A DNA stretch of 64,000 nucleotides from Gluconacetobacter johannae (GTDB taxonomy: Bacteria > Pseudomonadota > Alphaproteobacteria > Acetobacterales > Acetobacteraceae), in the NCBI RefSeq assembly GCF_025994435.1, contig NZ_BAQK01000079.1, positions 1 through 64,000 on the forward strand, written 5' to 3'. Both the position numbers and the translations under genes were made by a program. The notes beneath the pieces are model-generated. The model did no database searches. It was not told the DNA's origin and worked only from the letters and a program-made list of their open reading frames with translations. Every line of letters begins with the position of its first letter. Positions within the stretch are counted from its first letter, which is position 1. This document shows positions 16,365-24,575 of the stretch, piece after piece.

Positions 16365-19300
16365 ATGGTGGTGCAGCAGGTCGCCTTCGCGGCGCAATCC
16401 TATCAGGCGCGCGCGGTCGCGCTGGACGCGCAGCGGTGCGTCAATTTCTATGCCGAATTCGCGCCCAGGGACGCGAAATCGCCTGTCGCGGTCTGGGGAT
16501 GTCCGGGCATGGTGGCGTTTGCCCGCTGCGGCGACGGGCCGGTGCAGGGCATGTGCATGATGGGCGGGGTGCTGTACGTGGTGTCGGGCCAGGTGCTGTA
16601 CCGGGTCGATGCGGACGGGGCGTCGGTCGCGCTGGGGGCGACGTTCGTGACCGGGCCGGTGTCGATGGACACCAACGGCGTCGATCTGGTCTGGGTCGAT
16701 GGGGAATCGGGCTGGTGCTATTCGGTGGCCGGCGGCGTGCGGCAGATCGTGGACGAGAATTTCCATCCGGCCGACAGCGTGGTGTATTTCGACACCTATT
16801 TCGTCTTCAACCGCGCGGGCACGCAGCAATTCTTCCTGTCGCCGCAATCGGGCGTGACGCCGTTCGACGGGACGATGTTCGCCTCGAAGGAGGCGACGGC
16901 CGACCCGCTGCTGGCGATCGTGAACACGCACGAGCAACTGCTGCTGTTCGGCGCGGCGCGGACCGAGGTGTGGTACGACGCGGGCAACGCGCCGCCGACC
17001 TTCCCGTTCCAGCGCTTCGAGGGGGCGTTCATCCAGCGCGGCATCGCGGGGCCGCACGCCCATTGCCTGGAGGACAATACCGTCTTCTTCCTGGGCGATG
17101 ACGGGATGTTCTACCGGCTGAACGGATTCCAGCCCCAGCGGATTTCCACCCATGCCACCGAAGGGGCCTGGCAGGCCTATGCCACGCGGGCCGATGCGCG
17201 CTGTTTCAGCTATACCTTCGGGGGACACAAATTCGTCACGCTGCTGTTTCCCTCGGCTCCGGCGACGTGGGTGTATGACGTCGCCACCGGCCTGTGGCAC
17301 GAGCGGGAGTCCTGGGCGGGGGGCAGTGCGGAAACCAGCATCGGCCGCTGGCGCGGCAATGCGGTGATGATGGCGTATGACCGTATCCTGGTGGGCGACA
17401 GCCTGACCGGGACCGTCGGGCAGTTGAACGACGCGGTCTATACCGAACTGGGGGCGACGATGCGCGGGCTGCTGGCCGCGCCCCCGATCCACGACGCGCG
17501 CCGCCGGGTGTTCATGCGGCGGTTCGAGCTGGATGTCGAAACCGGGGTGGGGCTGCCGGCGGCGGCGGGCATGGCGCAGGTGGCGTACCAGCCGGCCGGC
17601 GTGCTGATGGTGGCGCCCACCGCCCTGACGCGGGCGGCGGCCCCCGTGGGCACGCCGGCCTCGATTGCGAACCTGCTGGTCAATCTGTGGGTCTGCCTGC
17701 CCGATGACGGGATGCCGCGCGGGCTGCGGATGGGCAATGCGCCGCCGGGGGGCGGGCCGGGCTTTTCGATCGTGCTGGCGAACGACCGGACGGCGGCGGG
17801 GGCGCAGATCGTGGTCGCGGCGGCGGATGTCGCGGGCAATCCGGTGGTGGCGGCGTCCTATGCCTATGGCGGGTGGGGGGACTGGGTGAATGTGCAGCTT
17901 TCGCTGTCGCCGGCGACGCGGATGCTGCAACTGTATGTCGATGGCGCGCCGCTGGCGCCGGCGTCGGTGACGTGGGCGTCGGACGCGCCGGTCGGCAATC
18001 CGGCCGGGCAGGGGTGGAGGGTGGCGCCCTCGAACGGGACCGACGCGCCGGTGGGGCTGCTGGCCGACCCGCAGTTCGGCGGCCACACGGCCGGCAGCGG
18101 GACCGGGTGGAGCACTACCGCGCTGCAACTCGACCAGTCCGGCAACATGGTTTCGCTGGCCGGCGGCACGATCAACGCCGTGTCGCGGACGGGGGCGGTC
18201 GCCTGGACGCTGGCGCCGGGCACGGTGCAGGCGGATATCCTGGGCGTGGCGCCGGGGGTGAACATGGCCTCCTACGGGGTCAATGCCTGCATGGTGCTGT
18301 TGCAGGGCCGGTATCTGGCGGTGGGAGTGCATGCCGGCGCGTACTGGTGCGGGGTGGCCCTGTACGCCGTGGACGGCGGCGGCGCGCCGGGGTTCCAGGG
18401 CTTCGTCTACAATAACGTCAACGGGCCTGGACCGATCTATGGCGCCAACGTCTGTTTCCTGGCCGGGAACCAGACGATCGACGACCCCATCCTGTCGTAT
18501 CAGGTCGCGTATCCGGGGGTGCCGAAAGTCGTGCTGGTCTATCCCAGCATCGCGCAGATCATCGGCGGGGCGGCGAAGGCCGGCGGCTTCAACGGGCTGT
18601 ATCCGGGCCTGGGCAATCTTGCGGCCTGGGGGCCGTGCCAGGTGCCGGTCATCGCGTATTCCTACCCCGCCGCGCTGGGCGATCACCTGCTGAGCCAGGC
18701 CGGCTATAACGGCAATGTCGGTTTCTTCCTGCCGGACGGACAGGGCGGCACGAACCATTATCTGTATTTCAATCGTGGCGACATGGCGGCGAATGCCGGT
18801 GCGGGCAGCAACATCAACACCGAATTGCGCGATGTCATCGGGCCGGCCTGTCCCGATGGGGCGATGGTGAAGATCGCGATGGGCGTCGTCAGCTACGACA
18901 TGCTGGCCGGCGCGCATTTCGCGGGGAACAAGGCGACGTCCTTCAATGGCGCGCTGCCGATGTACAGCATCGACAATGCCAACTGGGTGGATGGGGACGG
19001 AGCCGCGCAGATTCCGTTTGCCGACGAATATGGTTCCATCGCCACCGGCGGGCCGGGAGGGACGGACGTCTATGGCGGCCAGCCGTCGCTGACGCCGTTG
19101 CCGGGGTCGGACCTGTGGCTGGTGACGTTCCTGAAGGTCGGGCGGTCGGACAGCCAGGACAATCGGGGCAACGCCAGCCTGTGGGACACGGTGCGGGTGT
19201 TCGCCTATGCCGGCGGGACGGCCACGCAGGTGGGGGCGCCCGTGTCGGGCGCGGCCTATGACGCGGCGGCCGACTGGGCCGGATACGGGTCGCCGCCGGC

Positions 19301-19988
19301 CGGGTACCAATGGGCGGACCGCAATGCCGTCGCCTATCCGCGGGATGGCGAGATCCTGATCTTCGGCAACATGTTCGGCGCGGCCGTCGGCAGCTATCCG
19401 CAACCGGCGGGGGCGCAATATTGCACGCGCTTCGGCACGCTGAACGTTGCGGCGGCGCAGGTCGCCGACCTGTTCGTCGGCCTGCCGGCGGCGCCCTTCG
19501 ACCTGTCGGTGGGCGCGAACCGGGCGGTGTTCCGCACTGCCGAGGGGGGCGCGGCCTATCCGGGCGCGGATGGCGCGCGGCCCCTGGGCGCGCCGCCGCC
19601 GGTGCTGCTGAGCGTGCCGCCGGGGGGCGATGCATCGGCCTTCGCCGACAATCGCGGCGCGGGTGGGGCGCTGGTGCTGGGCGGCACGCTGATGCCGGCG
19701 TCCTCGGACCCGCCGGGCAGCACCTATGCCGAACCCCTGGCGCAGGGCGGCGACACGCCGCCGGGGGCCGATCCGCAGATCGTGCTGGACTGGTCGGACG
19801 ACGGGGCGCGGACCTGGAGCGCGCGGCGGCTCTGGCGGTCGCTGGGGCGGCAGGGGGCGTATCTGACGCGCCTGCGCTGGCTGAAGATGGGCCAGGCGCG
19901 GCAGCGGGTGCTGCGGTTGCAGGTGACCGACCCGGTGCGGCGCAACCTGATCGGGTTCTACCTGGATATCGAATCGGGGATGGACTGA
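16365..19988 (+). CDS. P22 gp10-like tail hub protein with very large internal insertion
   Basis: 1207 residues, against about 470-520 for the family. The N-terminal 390 or so match the gp10 pattern (SYQARAVALDAQRCVNFYAE; RRRVFMRRFELDVETGVGLP near 395). The family's usual end appears only at about 1135-1207 (DPQIVLDWSDDGARTWSARR and later DPVRRNLIGFYLDIE). In ordinary members these two parts are nearly adjacent. About 740 residues are inserted between them, including a LamG-like stretch (VNVQLSLSPATRMLQLYVDG) and a long beta-rich, Gly/Ala-rich region. The gene is intact, so the insertion is in frame. gp10 closes the head and forms the tail hub, so the insert is likely displayed on the virion and may bind or cut a surface polymer. 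Confidence 0.78.
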   Translation: MVVQQVAFAAQSYQARAVALDAQRCVNFYAEFAPRDAKSPVAVWGCPGMVAFARCGDGPVQGMCMMGGVLYVVSGQVLYRVDADGASVALGATFVTGPVSMDTNGVDLVWVDGESGWCYSVAGGVRQIVDENFHPADSVVYFDTYFVFNRAGTQQFFLSPQSGVTPFDGTMFASKEATADPLLAIVNTHEQLLLFGAARTEVWYDAGNAPPTFPFQRFEGAFIQRGIAGPHAHCLEDNTVFFLGDDGMFYRLNGFQPQRISTHATEGAWQAYATRADARCFSYTFGGHKFVTLLFPSAPATWVYDVATGLWHERESWAGGSAETSIGRWRGNAVMMAYDRILVGDSLTGTVGQLNDAVYTELGATMRGLLAAPPIHDARRRVFMRRFELDVETGVGLPAAAGMAQVAYQPAGVLMVAPTALTRAAAPVGTPASIANLLVNLWVCLPDDGMPRGLRMGNAPPGGGPGFSIVLANDRTAAGAQIVVAAADVAGNPVVAASYAYGGWGDWVNVQLSLSPATRMLQLYVDGAPLAPASVTWASDAPVGNPAGQGWRVAPSNGTDAPVGLLADPQFGGHTAGSGTGWSTTALQLDQSGNMVSLAGGTINAVSRTGAVAWTLAPGTVQADILGVAPGVNMASYGVNACMVLLQGRYLAVGVHAGAYWCGVALYAVDGGGAPGFQGFVYNNVNGPGPIYGANVCFLAGNQTIDDPILSYQVAYPGVPKVVLVYPSIAQIIGGAAKAGGFNGLYPGLGNLAAWGPCQVPVIAYSYPAALGDHLLSQAGYNGNVGFFLPDGQGGTNHYLYFNRGDMAANAGAGSNINTELRDVIGPACPDGAMVKIAMGVVSYDMLAGAHFAGNKATSFNGALPMYSIDNANWVDGDGAAQIPFADEYGSIATGGPGGTDVYGGQPSLTPLPGSDLWLVTFLKVGRSDSQDNRGNASLWDTVRVFAYAGGTATQVGAPVSGAAYDAAADWAGYGSPPAGYQWADRNAVAYPRDGEILIFGNMFGAAVGSYPQPAGAQYCTRFGTLNVAAAQVADLFVGLPAAPFDLSVGANRAVFRTAEGGAAYPGADGARPLGAPPPVLLSVPPGGDASAFADNRGAGGALVLGGTLMPASSDPPGSTYAEPLAQGGDTPPGADPQIVLDWSDDGARTWSARRLWRSLGRQGAYLTRLRWLKMGQARQRVLRLQVTDPVRRNLIGFYLDIESGMD

Positions 19989-20620
19989 TGCCGCAGGCGC
20001 CACGCCAGACCCTGCCGGCCGGGGACCGTCCGTTCGTTGCCGCCGGCACGCTGGGGCTGACCCTGGCGGCGTATCAGTTCCTGTCGCGGCTGGGCATGGC
20101 CGGGCAGGCCACCACGCGCAATGTCGAGGTGATCGCCCAGGCGCTGGGCGTGCCGGTGGCCGGCATTCCCGCCGACGGGCCGGTGGCGGTCACGCTGCCG
20201 GCGTCGTTTCCGCCCCCCGGCCCCAGCGGGGCGGCGGCGGGGCGGGCGGCCGAGGCGCGGGTGCTGGCGATGCTGGCCGCCGTGCCGCCGCCGCCCCCGG
20301 TGGCGCGGCCGGACCCGCCGCCGCCGCCGCGCGGGCCGTGCGATGTCGTCGTGCTGCATCATGGCGCGCGGGTCATCGACGGGTTCGGCGTGCCGGCCGG
20401 GCGGGTCGTGGGGTGGGTGGGCGATGTCTACCTGCAACGCGACGGCGACGCGGGCGGGGCGCTGTGGGCCAAGCAGTCGGGCGCCGGCACGGCGGACGGC
20501 TGGGCGGCCGGGGGCGGCGGCAACGGGACGGGCGGCGTGCTGCCGCTGGTCAATGGCGACACATCCCCGATCGGCATCCTGTCCGATCCGACGGGGCAGA
20601 CAATCGGGGTGCCGATCTGA
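19988..20620 (+). CDS. tail-region protein with poly-Pro linker
   Basis: 210 residues, ATG overlapping the gp10-like stop. A helical N-terminus (AAYQFLSRLGMAGQATTRNV) is followed by a Pro-rich linker near 80-120 and a beta-rich C-terminus ending in VNGDTSPIGILSDPTGQTIG. It lies between the hub and fibre genes; a tail-adaptor role is possible. Not assigned to a family. Confidence 0.5.
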   Translation: MPQAPRQTLPAGDRPFVAAGTLGLTLAAYQFLSRLGMAGQATTRNVEVIAQALGVPVAGIPADGPVAVTLPASFPPPGPSGAAAGRAAEARVLAMLAAVPPPPPVARPDPPPPPRGPCDVVVLHHGARVIDGFGVPAGRVVGWVGDVYLQRDGDAGGALWAKQSGAGTADGWAAGGGGNGTGGVLPLVNGDTSPIGILSDPTGQTIGVPI

Positions 20621-21078
20621 TGGGACACAGCACGCTGATTACCGATTATTTCGGCTATGGCGCCGCCGCCGCGCGGCCGGCGACGCCGAATATCCCCAGT
20701 GGCTGCCTGGGGTTCTACTACGCCACCGATATCGGGCAGGTCTATGCCTGGGACGGGGCGTGGCAGGCCTGGGCGCCGTCCGCGCAGAGCTTTGCCGGCG
20801 GGCTGGCGGCGGCGGGCACCACGCAGGGATCGGCCGCCGCGCTGGTGGCGAACGTCAACCTGTTCACCACCGTGGCGGCCGGCGGCGGGGCCGTGCTGAC
20901 GGCGGGGGCGGTGGGCACCTGGCGGAAGGTGCTGAATCGCGGCGCGGCGGCGCTGCTGGTCTATCCGCCTGCGGGCGGGGGGATCGACGCGATGGCGGCG
21001 GATGCGCCGGTCACGATCCTGGCCGGTGGCGTCGCCACGTTCTGGCAGAACAGTTCAACGCAATGGTATTCGGAATGA
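20620..21078 (+). CDS. tail-fibre-associated protein
   Basis: 152 residues, coupled by overlap. Contains CLGFYYATDIGQVYAWDGAW, a motif seen in phage fibre proteins, and a C-terminal beta stretch ending VATFWQNSSTQWYSE. The following fibre-like gene overlaps by 4 nt, so the two are probably co-translated. The function is inferred from place and composition. Confidence 0.55.
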   Translation: MGHSTLITDYFGYGAAAARPATPNIPSGCLGFYYATDIGQVYAWDGAWQAWAPSAQSFAGGLAAAGTTQGSAAALVANVNLFTTVAAGGGAVLTAGAVGTWRKVLNRGAAALLVYPPAGGGIDAMAADAPVTILAGGVATFWQNSSTQWYSE

Positions 21079-21890
21079 AGACGATTTTGCTGATTTTGGC
21101 CGGCGCGCTGGCGCTGGCCGCCCCTGCCCGCGCGCAGGTCGCGGGGCCGGTGGGGCATGGCGAACTGCCGTCCTGCCCCGACGTTGGCGGCAACCATCTG
21201 AACTACGCGCCCGCGACGGGGACGTTTTCCTGCGGCACGACGGGCGGCGTGCCGGCGCTGGCGGACGGGACGGTGCTGGGCAATGTCAGCGGCGGCGCGG
21301 CCGTGGCCTCGGCGCTGACGCCGGCGCAACTGACGGCGCTGGTGCAGCCGTTCACCGCCGGCCTGCCGGGTGCGGCCCCGGCCAGCGGCGGGGGCACGGC
21401 GAATTTCCTGCGGGCCGACGGGACATGGGCCGCGCCGCCGGGGGGGAGCGGGGGCGTCGTGGGCGCGCATCGCTATTGGGCGCTGGGAAACATGATCTCG
21501 ACCGCGCGCACGCAGCCGCCCACGATGGGGGAATGCTATCTTGCCGCGACAGTGGGGGGCGCAAACCTGATTCCCGTCGCCTCCACCTCGACCGACACCT
21601 ATGGCGGACAGCCGCTATCCAATGTCTATGACGGCGATACCGGAACGAACTGGGGCTCGAACAACTATGCCCCTTCCCCGTTCATCGTGTTCGATTATGG
21701 GGTTCCGGTCGGCGCGGCCCAGATCACCATCACCTCGCGGAGCGGCAGTTGGTATAGCCAGACCCCGCAGATATTCGATGTGTTGTTCAGTGACGATGGG
21801 GTGGCGTTCCATAAGCTGGGCACGTTCAATATCGGGGCGTTCGCGTCGGCGTTGCAGACGAAGACCATTCCGCTGCCGACGGCATTGTGA
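21075..21890 (+). CDS. tail-fibre-like protein with signal peptide and discoidin-like tip
   Basis: 271 residues. Residues 1-21 (MKTILLILAGALALAAPARA then Q) are a Sec signal peptide. The middle has the fibre motif ANFLRADGTWAAPPG. The C-terminal 90 or so (DTYGGQPLSNVYDGDTGTNW, FIVFDYGVPVGAAQITITSR, LFSDDGVAFHKLGTFN) match an F5/8-type (discoidin) carbohydrate-binding fold. It is likely to bind a surface glycan. A signal peptide on a phage tail protein is unexpected. The leftward hicAB pair follows it. Confidence 0.65.
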   Translation: MKTILLILAGALALAAPARAQVAGPVGHGELPSCPDVGGNHLNYAPATGTFSCGTTGGVPALADGTVLGNVSGGAAVASALTPAQLTALVQPFTAGLPGAAPASGGGTANFLRADGTWAAPPGGSGGVVGAHRYWALGNMISTARTQPPTMGECYLAATVGGANLIPVASTSTDTYGGQPLSNVYDGDTGTNWGSNNYAPSPFIVFDYGVPVGAAQITITSRSGSWYSQTPQIFDVLFSDDGVAFHKLGTFNIGAFASALQTKTIPLPTAL

Positions 21891-21970
21891 GGGCTGGAGA
21901 GTCGCAGCGCCGTGAGGTGGGCGTCGCCGAAGGGCACGTGGGGCATGCGAGGCGGATCAATGGCCCCCCG

Positions 21971-22366
21971 TCACGCACCCAGCGCCAGCTTGGCGATAAA
22001 TCCCGAGCGGGTTTCCCCCGCTTCTTTCGCCCGGCTATCCAGTCGAGCCAGGACGCGGCGGGGAAGCGTGATGTTCACGCGCTCGGACATATCATCAAAA
22101 AACGCGGGATCGACGCTTGCAAAGCCCCAGATCCATTCCGGTCCGGACCATTGGGAGTTGGCGCGCAAGGCGTCGAGCGAAGATGGACGCGGCACGGACT
22201 GTCCATGGTCGATGGCATCCTCGATCCAGAGCGCGATCGCCTCGGACGCATTGCTCACCGCTTCGTCGAACGTATCCCCCGCAGAGAAGCACCCCGGCAG
22301 GTCGGGCACGACAACGCCATATGCCTCAGCGTCCGACCCGTGCTCGATCACGATAGGATAGCGCAT
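21971..22366 (-). CDS. hicB: HicB-family antitoxin
   Basis: 131 residues, leftward. The N-terminal MRYPIVIEHGSDAEAYGVVV then PDLPGCFSAGDTFDEAVSNA is the HicB partial RNase H-fold. The C-terminus RVNITLPRRVLARLDSRAKE is a ribbon-helix-helix or Arc-type DNA-binding part. It should neutralise HicA and repress its own operon. It follows hicA by 17 bp, the common HicA-first order. It is cargo in the prophage tail region, antisense to the structural genes. Confidence 0.88.
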   Translation of the reverse strand: MRYPIVIEHGSDAEAYGVVVPDLPGCFSAGDTFDEAVSNASEAIALWIEDAIDHGQSVPRPSSLDALRANSQWSGPEWIWGFASVDPAFFDDMSERVNITLPRRVLARLDSRAKEAGETRSGFIAKLALGA

Positions 22367-22383
22367 TTTCCCCTCCTGCCGGG

Positions 22384-22566
22384 TCACTTCAACCCGGCCT
22401 GCTTGCGTATCGCGGCGACCAGCCCCTTGCCCAGGTCCTTCTTGGGGTGGGGCACCGTGACCGAGTGCCCGTGGTCTGGGTGGCGGAATATGTGGTGTGA
22501 GCCCCGCGACCGGACTTCGGCCCATCCCGCTTTCTTCAGCTCTCGGATCAGCTCGGCGCTGTTCAT
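22384..22566 (-). CDS. hicA: HicA-family mRNA-interferase toxin
   Basis: 60 residues, leftward, the usual HicA length. It has the double-stranded-RNA-binding fold with RSRGSHHIFRHPDHGHSVTV then PHPKKDL; the His in GSHHIFRH is the catalytic region of the family. Predicted to cleave mRNA unless bound by HicB. A promoter overlaps its start so closely that the message may be nearly leaderless. Confidence 0.88.
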   Translation of the reverse strand: MNSAELIRELKKAGWAEVRSRGSHHIFRHPDHGHSVTVPHPKKDLGKGLVAAIRKQAGLK

Positions 22567-22572
22567 GTGTTT

Positions 22573-22601
22573 CTTATACACACGATACACATTAATCGCA
22601 A
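22573..22601 (-). promoter_or_regulatory. hicAB promoter with TACACA-type repeats
   Basis: On the minus strand, TTGCGA and TATAAG are 17 bp apart, with the -10 ending 6 bp before the hicA ATG. The spacer holds tandem copies of TGTGTA, a likely operator for the DNA-binding end of HicB. Binding is inferred. Confidence 0.55.
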
Positions 22602-22737
22602 GAAGAAAGTGTGTGCAGTGTGTATTTGGAGATCGGATCAATGGCCTGACGGGCGCACCCGACAAGGCGTTGATAATATTCGGCGCGAAATAGTGCTCAG
22701 CGCGCCTGCATGGAGTGATCCCCTGGCAAACTCGCGC

Positions 22738-22823
22738 TTGCGCGTCGATCCCCTCGTGAAGTACACATATCCCATCCGGGCATAGGCATCGCCCGCTATC
22801 CGACGCCCCCCTCGGGGGGCGCG
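22738..22823 (+). promoter_or_regulatory. late restart promoter with conserved leader, copy 1
   Basis: TTGCGC (22738), 18 bp, TACACA (22762), then a leader from 22773 that matches one at 25494 over about 50 bp (CATC, GGGCA, AGGCA, CGCCCGC, TATCC and a C-rich/G-rich hairpin). The gene start is 69 bp after the leader begins, against 67 bp in the other copy. Confidence 0.5.
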
Positions 22824-22841
22824 CATGCGATTGCAGGTGCC

Positions 22842-23186
22842 ATGCCCGTTCAGCCCGTTTCCATCCTTCCCGCGCAGTTCGTCCCCGGCGTTACGACGGC
22901 GCTCTATGCCTCGCCCGGCGGGGTGTTGACGCGCATCGACGCGCTGGGCGTCTGCAATGTCGCCACCGTTGCCGTGCAGATCACGATCTATCTGGTTCCG
23001 GCGGGGGGCGAGGCGGGGCCTGCGAACGCCACGACGTTCAACCAGACCCTTCTGCCGGGGCAGAGCTGGAACAGCCCGAACGAGATCGGCAAGGTGCTGG
23101 GGCCGGGCGATGCGATCGCGGCGGTGGCGACGGCGGGGGCCGCGCTGACGATTTCGGCGGGCGGGTTGCAGGTGACCCCCTCGTGA
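22842..23186 (+). CDS. hypothetical phage virion protein
   Basis: 114 residues, beta-rich: MPVQPVSILPAQFVPGVTTA, ITIYLVPAGGEAGPANATTF and GPGDAIAAVATAGAALTISA. It is the first structural gene after the leftward hicAB pair and has its own predicted promoter and leader. Its pattern resembles small decoration-like proteins of related prophages, but no function is assigned. Confidence 0.6.
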   Translation: MPVQPVSILPAQFVPGVTTALYASPGGVLTRIDALGVCNVATVAVQITIYLVPAGGEAGPANATTFNQTLLPGQSWNSPNEIGKVLGPGDAIAAVATAGAALTISAGGLQVTPS

Positions 23187-23656
23187 TCGTCTATCGGGTC
23201 GAACCCTGGTCGGCGGCGCTGGCGGACATGCGGCCGTTGTGGGCGGCGCATTTCCACGAGGTCGCGGTGGATCAGGCGCGGGTTCCGCTGGACATGGACC
23301 TGCCCGCCTATGCGGCGCTGGAGGCGGCGGGCGCGCTGCATGTCGTGACCATGCGCGATGGCGGCAGGCTGGTGGGCTATCTGGTCGCGCTGGTCTGGCC
23401 GCATCTGCATCATTGCAGCACGCCGCATGCGTTTTTCGATCTGTATTACGTCCGCCCCGCCGACCGGCGGTGGACTGCCGGCCTGCGGCTGTTCCGCGAG
23501 GCCGAGCGCACGCTGGCGGCGCGCGGGGTGCGGCGGCTGGTGACCGGCACGAAGATCCATACCGCGCCATCGGGCCGGTCGCTGGATGTCGGCCGGATTT
23601 TCCAGCGACTGGGCTGGGTGGAAATGGAACGTCAATTCGGGAAGTGGATCGGCTGA
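23183..23656 (+). CDS. phage GNAT-family N-acetyltransferase
   Basis: 157 residues with a GTG start overlapping the preceding stop. GGRLVGYLVALVWPHLHH, FFDLYYVRPADRRWTAGLRL and AERTLAARGVRRLVTGTKIH follow the GNAT layout of strands and the acetyl-CoA loop. Similar proteins occur in tail regions of T7/P22-like phages. The substrate is unknown. It overlaps the next gene by 1 nt. Confidence 0.72.
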   Translation: MIVYRVEPWSAALADMRPLWAAHFHEVAVDQARVPLDMDLPAYAALEAAGALHVVTMRDGGRLVGYLVALVWPHLHHCSTPHAFFDLYYVRPADRRWTAGLRLFREAERTLAARGVRRLVTGTKIHTAPSGRSLDVGRIFQRLGWVEMERQFGKWIG

Positions 23657-24372
23657 TGGTGACGGCAATCACGGGCGGGCTGGGCGCGCTGGGTTCGATC
23701 GCGGGCGGTATCATGGGGGCGGATGCGGCATCGGGTGCCGCCCGCCAGCGGGCGTCGGAATTCGATGCGGCGAACCAGTTCCAGCAGCAGGTCTATGACC
23801 AGACCCGGCAGACTTTGTCGCCCTATGTCTCGACGGGGACGAATGCGCTGTACAGCCTGGCCAGCCTGATGGGGCTGCCGGGCGGGACGTCCGGCCAGGG
23901 GGCGGGCGCGCTGGATGCGTACAACCAGTTCGTCCAGACGCCCTATTACCAGTTTCCGTTGCAGCAGGGCGAACAGGGGCTGGACCAGTCGGCCGCGGCG
24001 CGCGGGCTGGCGCTGTCGGGCGGCCAGATGAACGCCTTGCAGAAATACGCACAGAATTACGCGGGGACGCAGTTCGGCAATTACATGAACGCGCTGTCCG
24101 GCCTGGCGGGCATGGGCAGTTCGGCGGCCGGGACGATCGGCAGCCAGGGCAACCAGGCGGCCGGCGACGTGCTGAACGCCCTGTCGGGGGCGGGGAATGC
24201 GACGGCGCAGGGCACGCTGGGGGCGACCAGCGCGTTGCAGGGCGGGCTGGGCAACGCGCTGGCGCTGCTGGCCGGCGGAGGGTCGTCCGGGGTGCTCGGC
24301 TCGCTGCTGGGCGCGGCGGGCGGGGACAGCAGCTACCAGGATCCCTTCGCCGGGGCGGGCATTACGATGTAG
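23656..24372 (+). CDS. phage DNA-ejection/transfer protein
   Basis: 238 residues. The N-terminus ALGSIAGGIMGADAASGAAR is a Gly/Ala helix, followed by coiled-coil AANQFQQQVYDQTRQTLSPY, then low-complexity Gly/Ala with many Gln/Asn. This composition matches ejection proteins carried in podovirus virions and injected through the envelope. It ends the late block before REP copy D and the yfdX cargo. Confidence 0.65.
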   Translation: MVTAITGGLGALGSIAGGIMGADAASGAARQRASEFDAANQFQQQVYDQTRQTLSPYVSTGTNALYSLASLMGLPGGTSGQGAGALDAYNQFVQTPYYQFPLQQGEQGLDQSAAARGLALSGGQMNALQKYAQNYAGTQFGNYMNALSGLAGMGSSAAGTIGSQGNQAAGDVLNALSGAGNATAQGTLGATSALQGGLGNALALLAGGGSSGVLGSLLGAAGGDSSYQDPFAGAGITM

Positions 24373-24417
24373 GGGGGAGCGGGTATTTTCCCAAAACGGG
24401 GATTCGGAATAACAGGT

Positions 24418-24532
24418 CGGGCTTTGCCCGAACCCACCAGGGCCTGAGGCCCTGGACCCCGATCATGCACCAACGACTGGGTTTCCAAAGGGCTCGGCCC
24501 TTTGGCGGGTTTCAGGGCAGCGCCCTGAGGCA
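24418..24532. repeat. REP-like repeat, copy D (complete unit)
   Basis: All four hairpins in the same order and orientation as copy B; hairpin 3 has the centre CTC and hairpin 4 the centre AGC. It lies between the ejection gene and the 3' end of the leftward yfdX gene, where it could act as a bidirectional terminator. Confidence 0.9.
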
Positions 24533-24575
24533 GGCCGCGAAAGAGCCATTCACAATAATGCCTTCGCCCTTCGGG

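Noticed and set aside
15837..20003. 1388-residue open frame on the minus strand opposite the gp4/gp10-like genes
   Set aside because: Low-complexity Arg/His/Pro product, no ribosome-binding site, mirror of the gp10-like gene. Its length only reflects the lack of stop codons in high-GC DNA.
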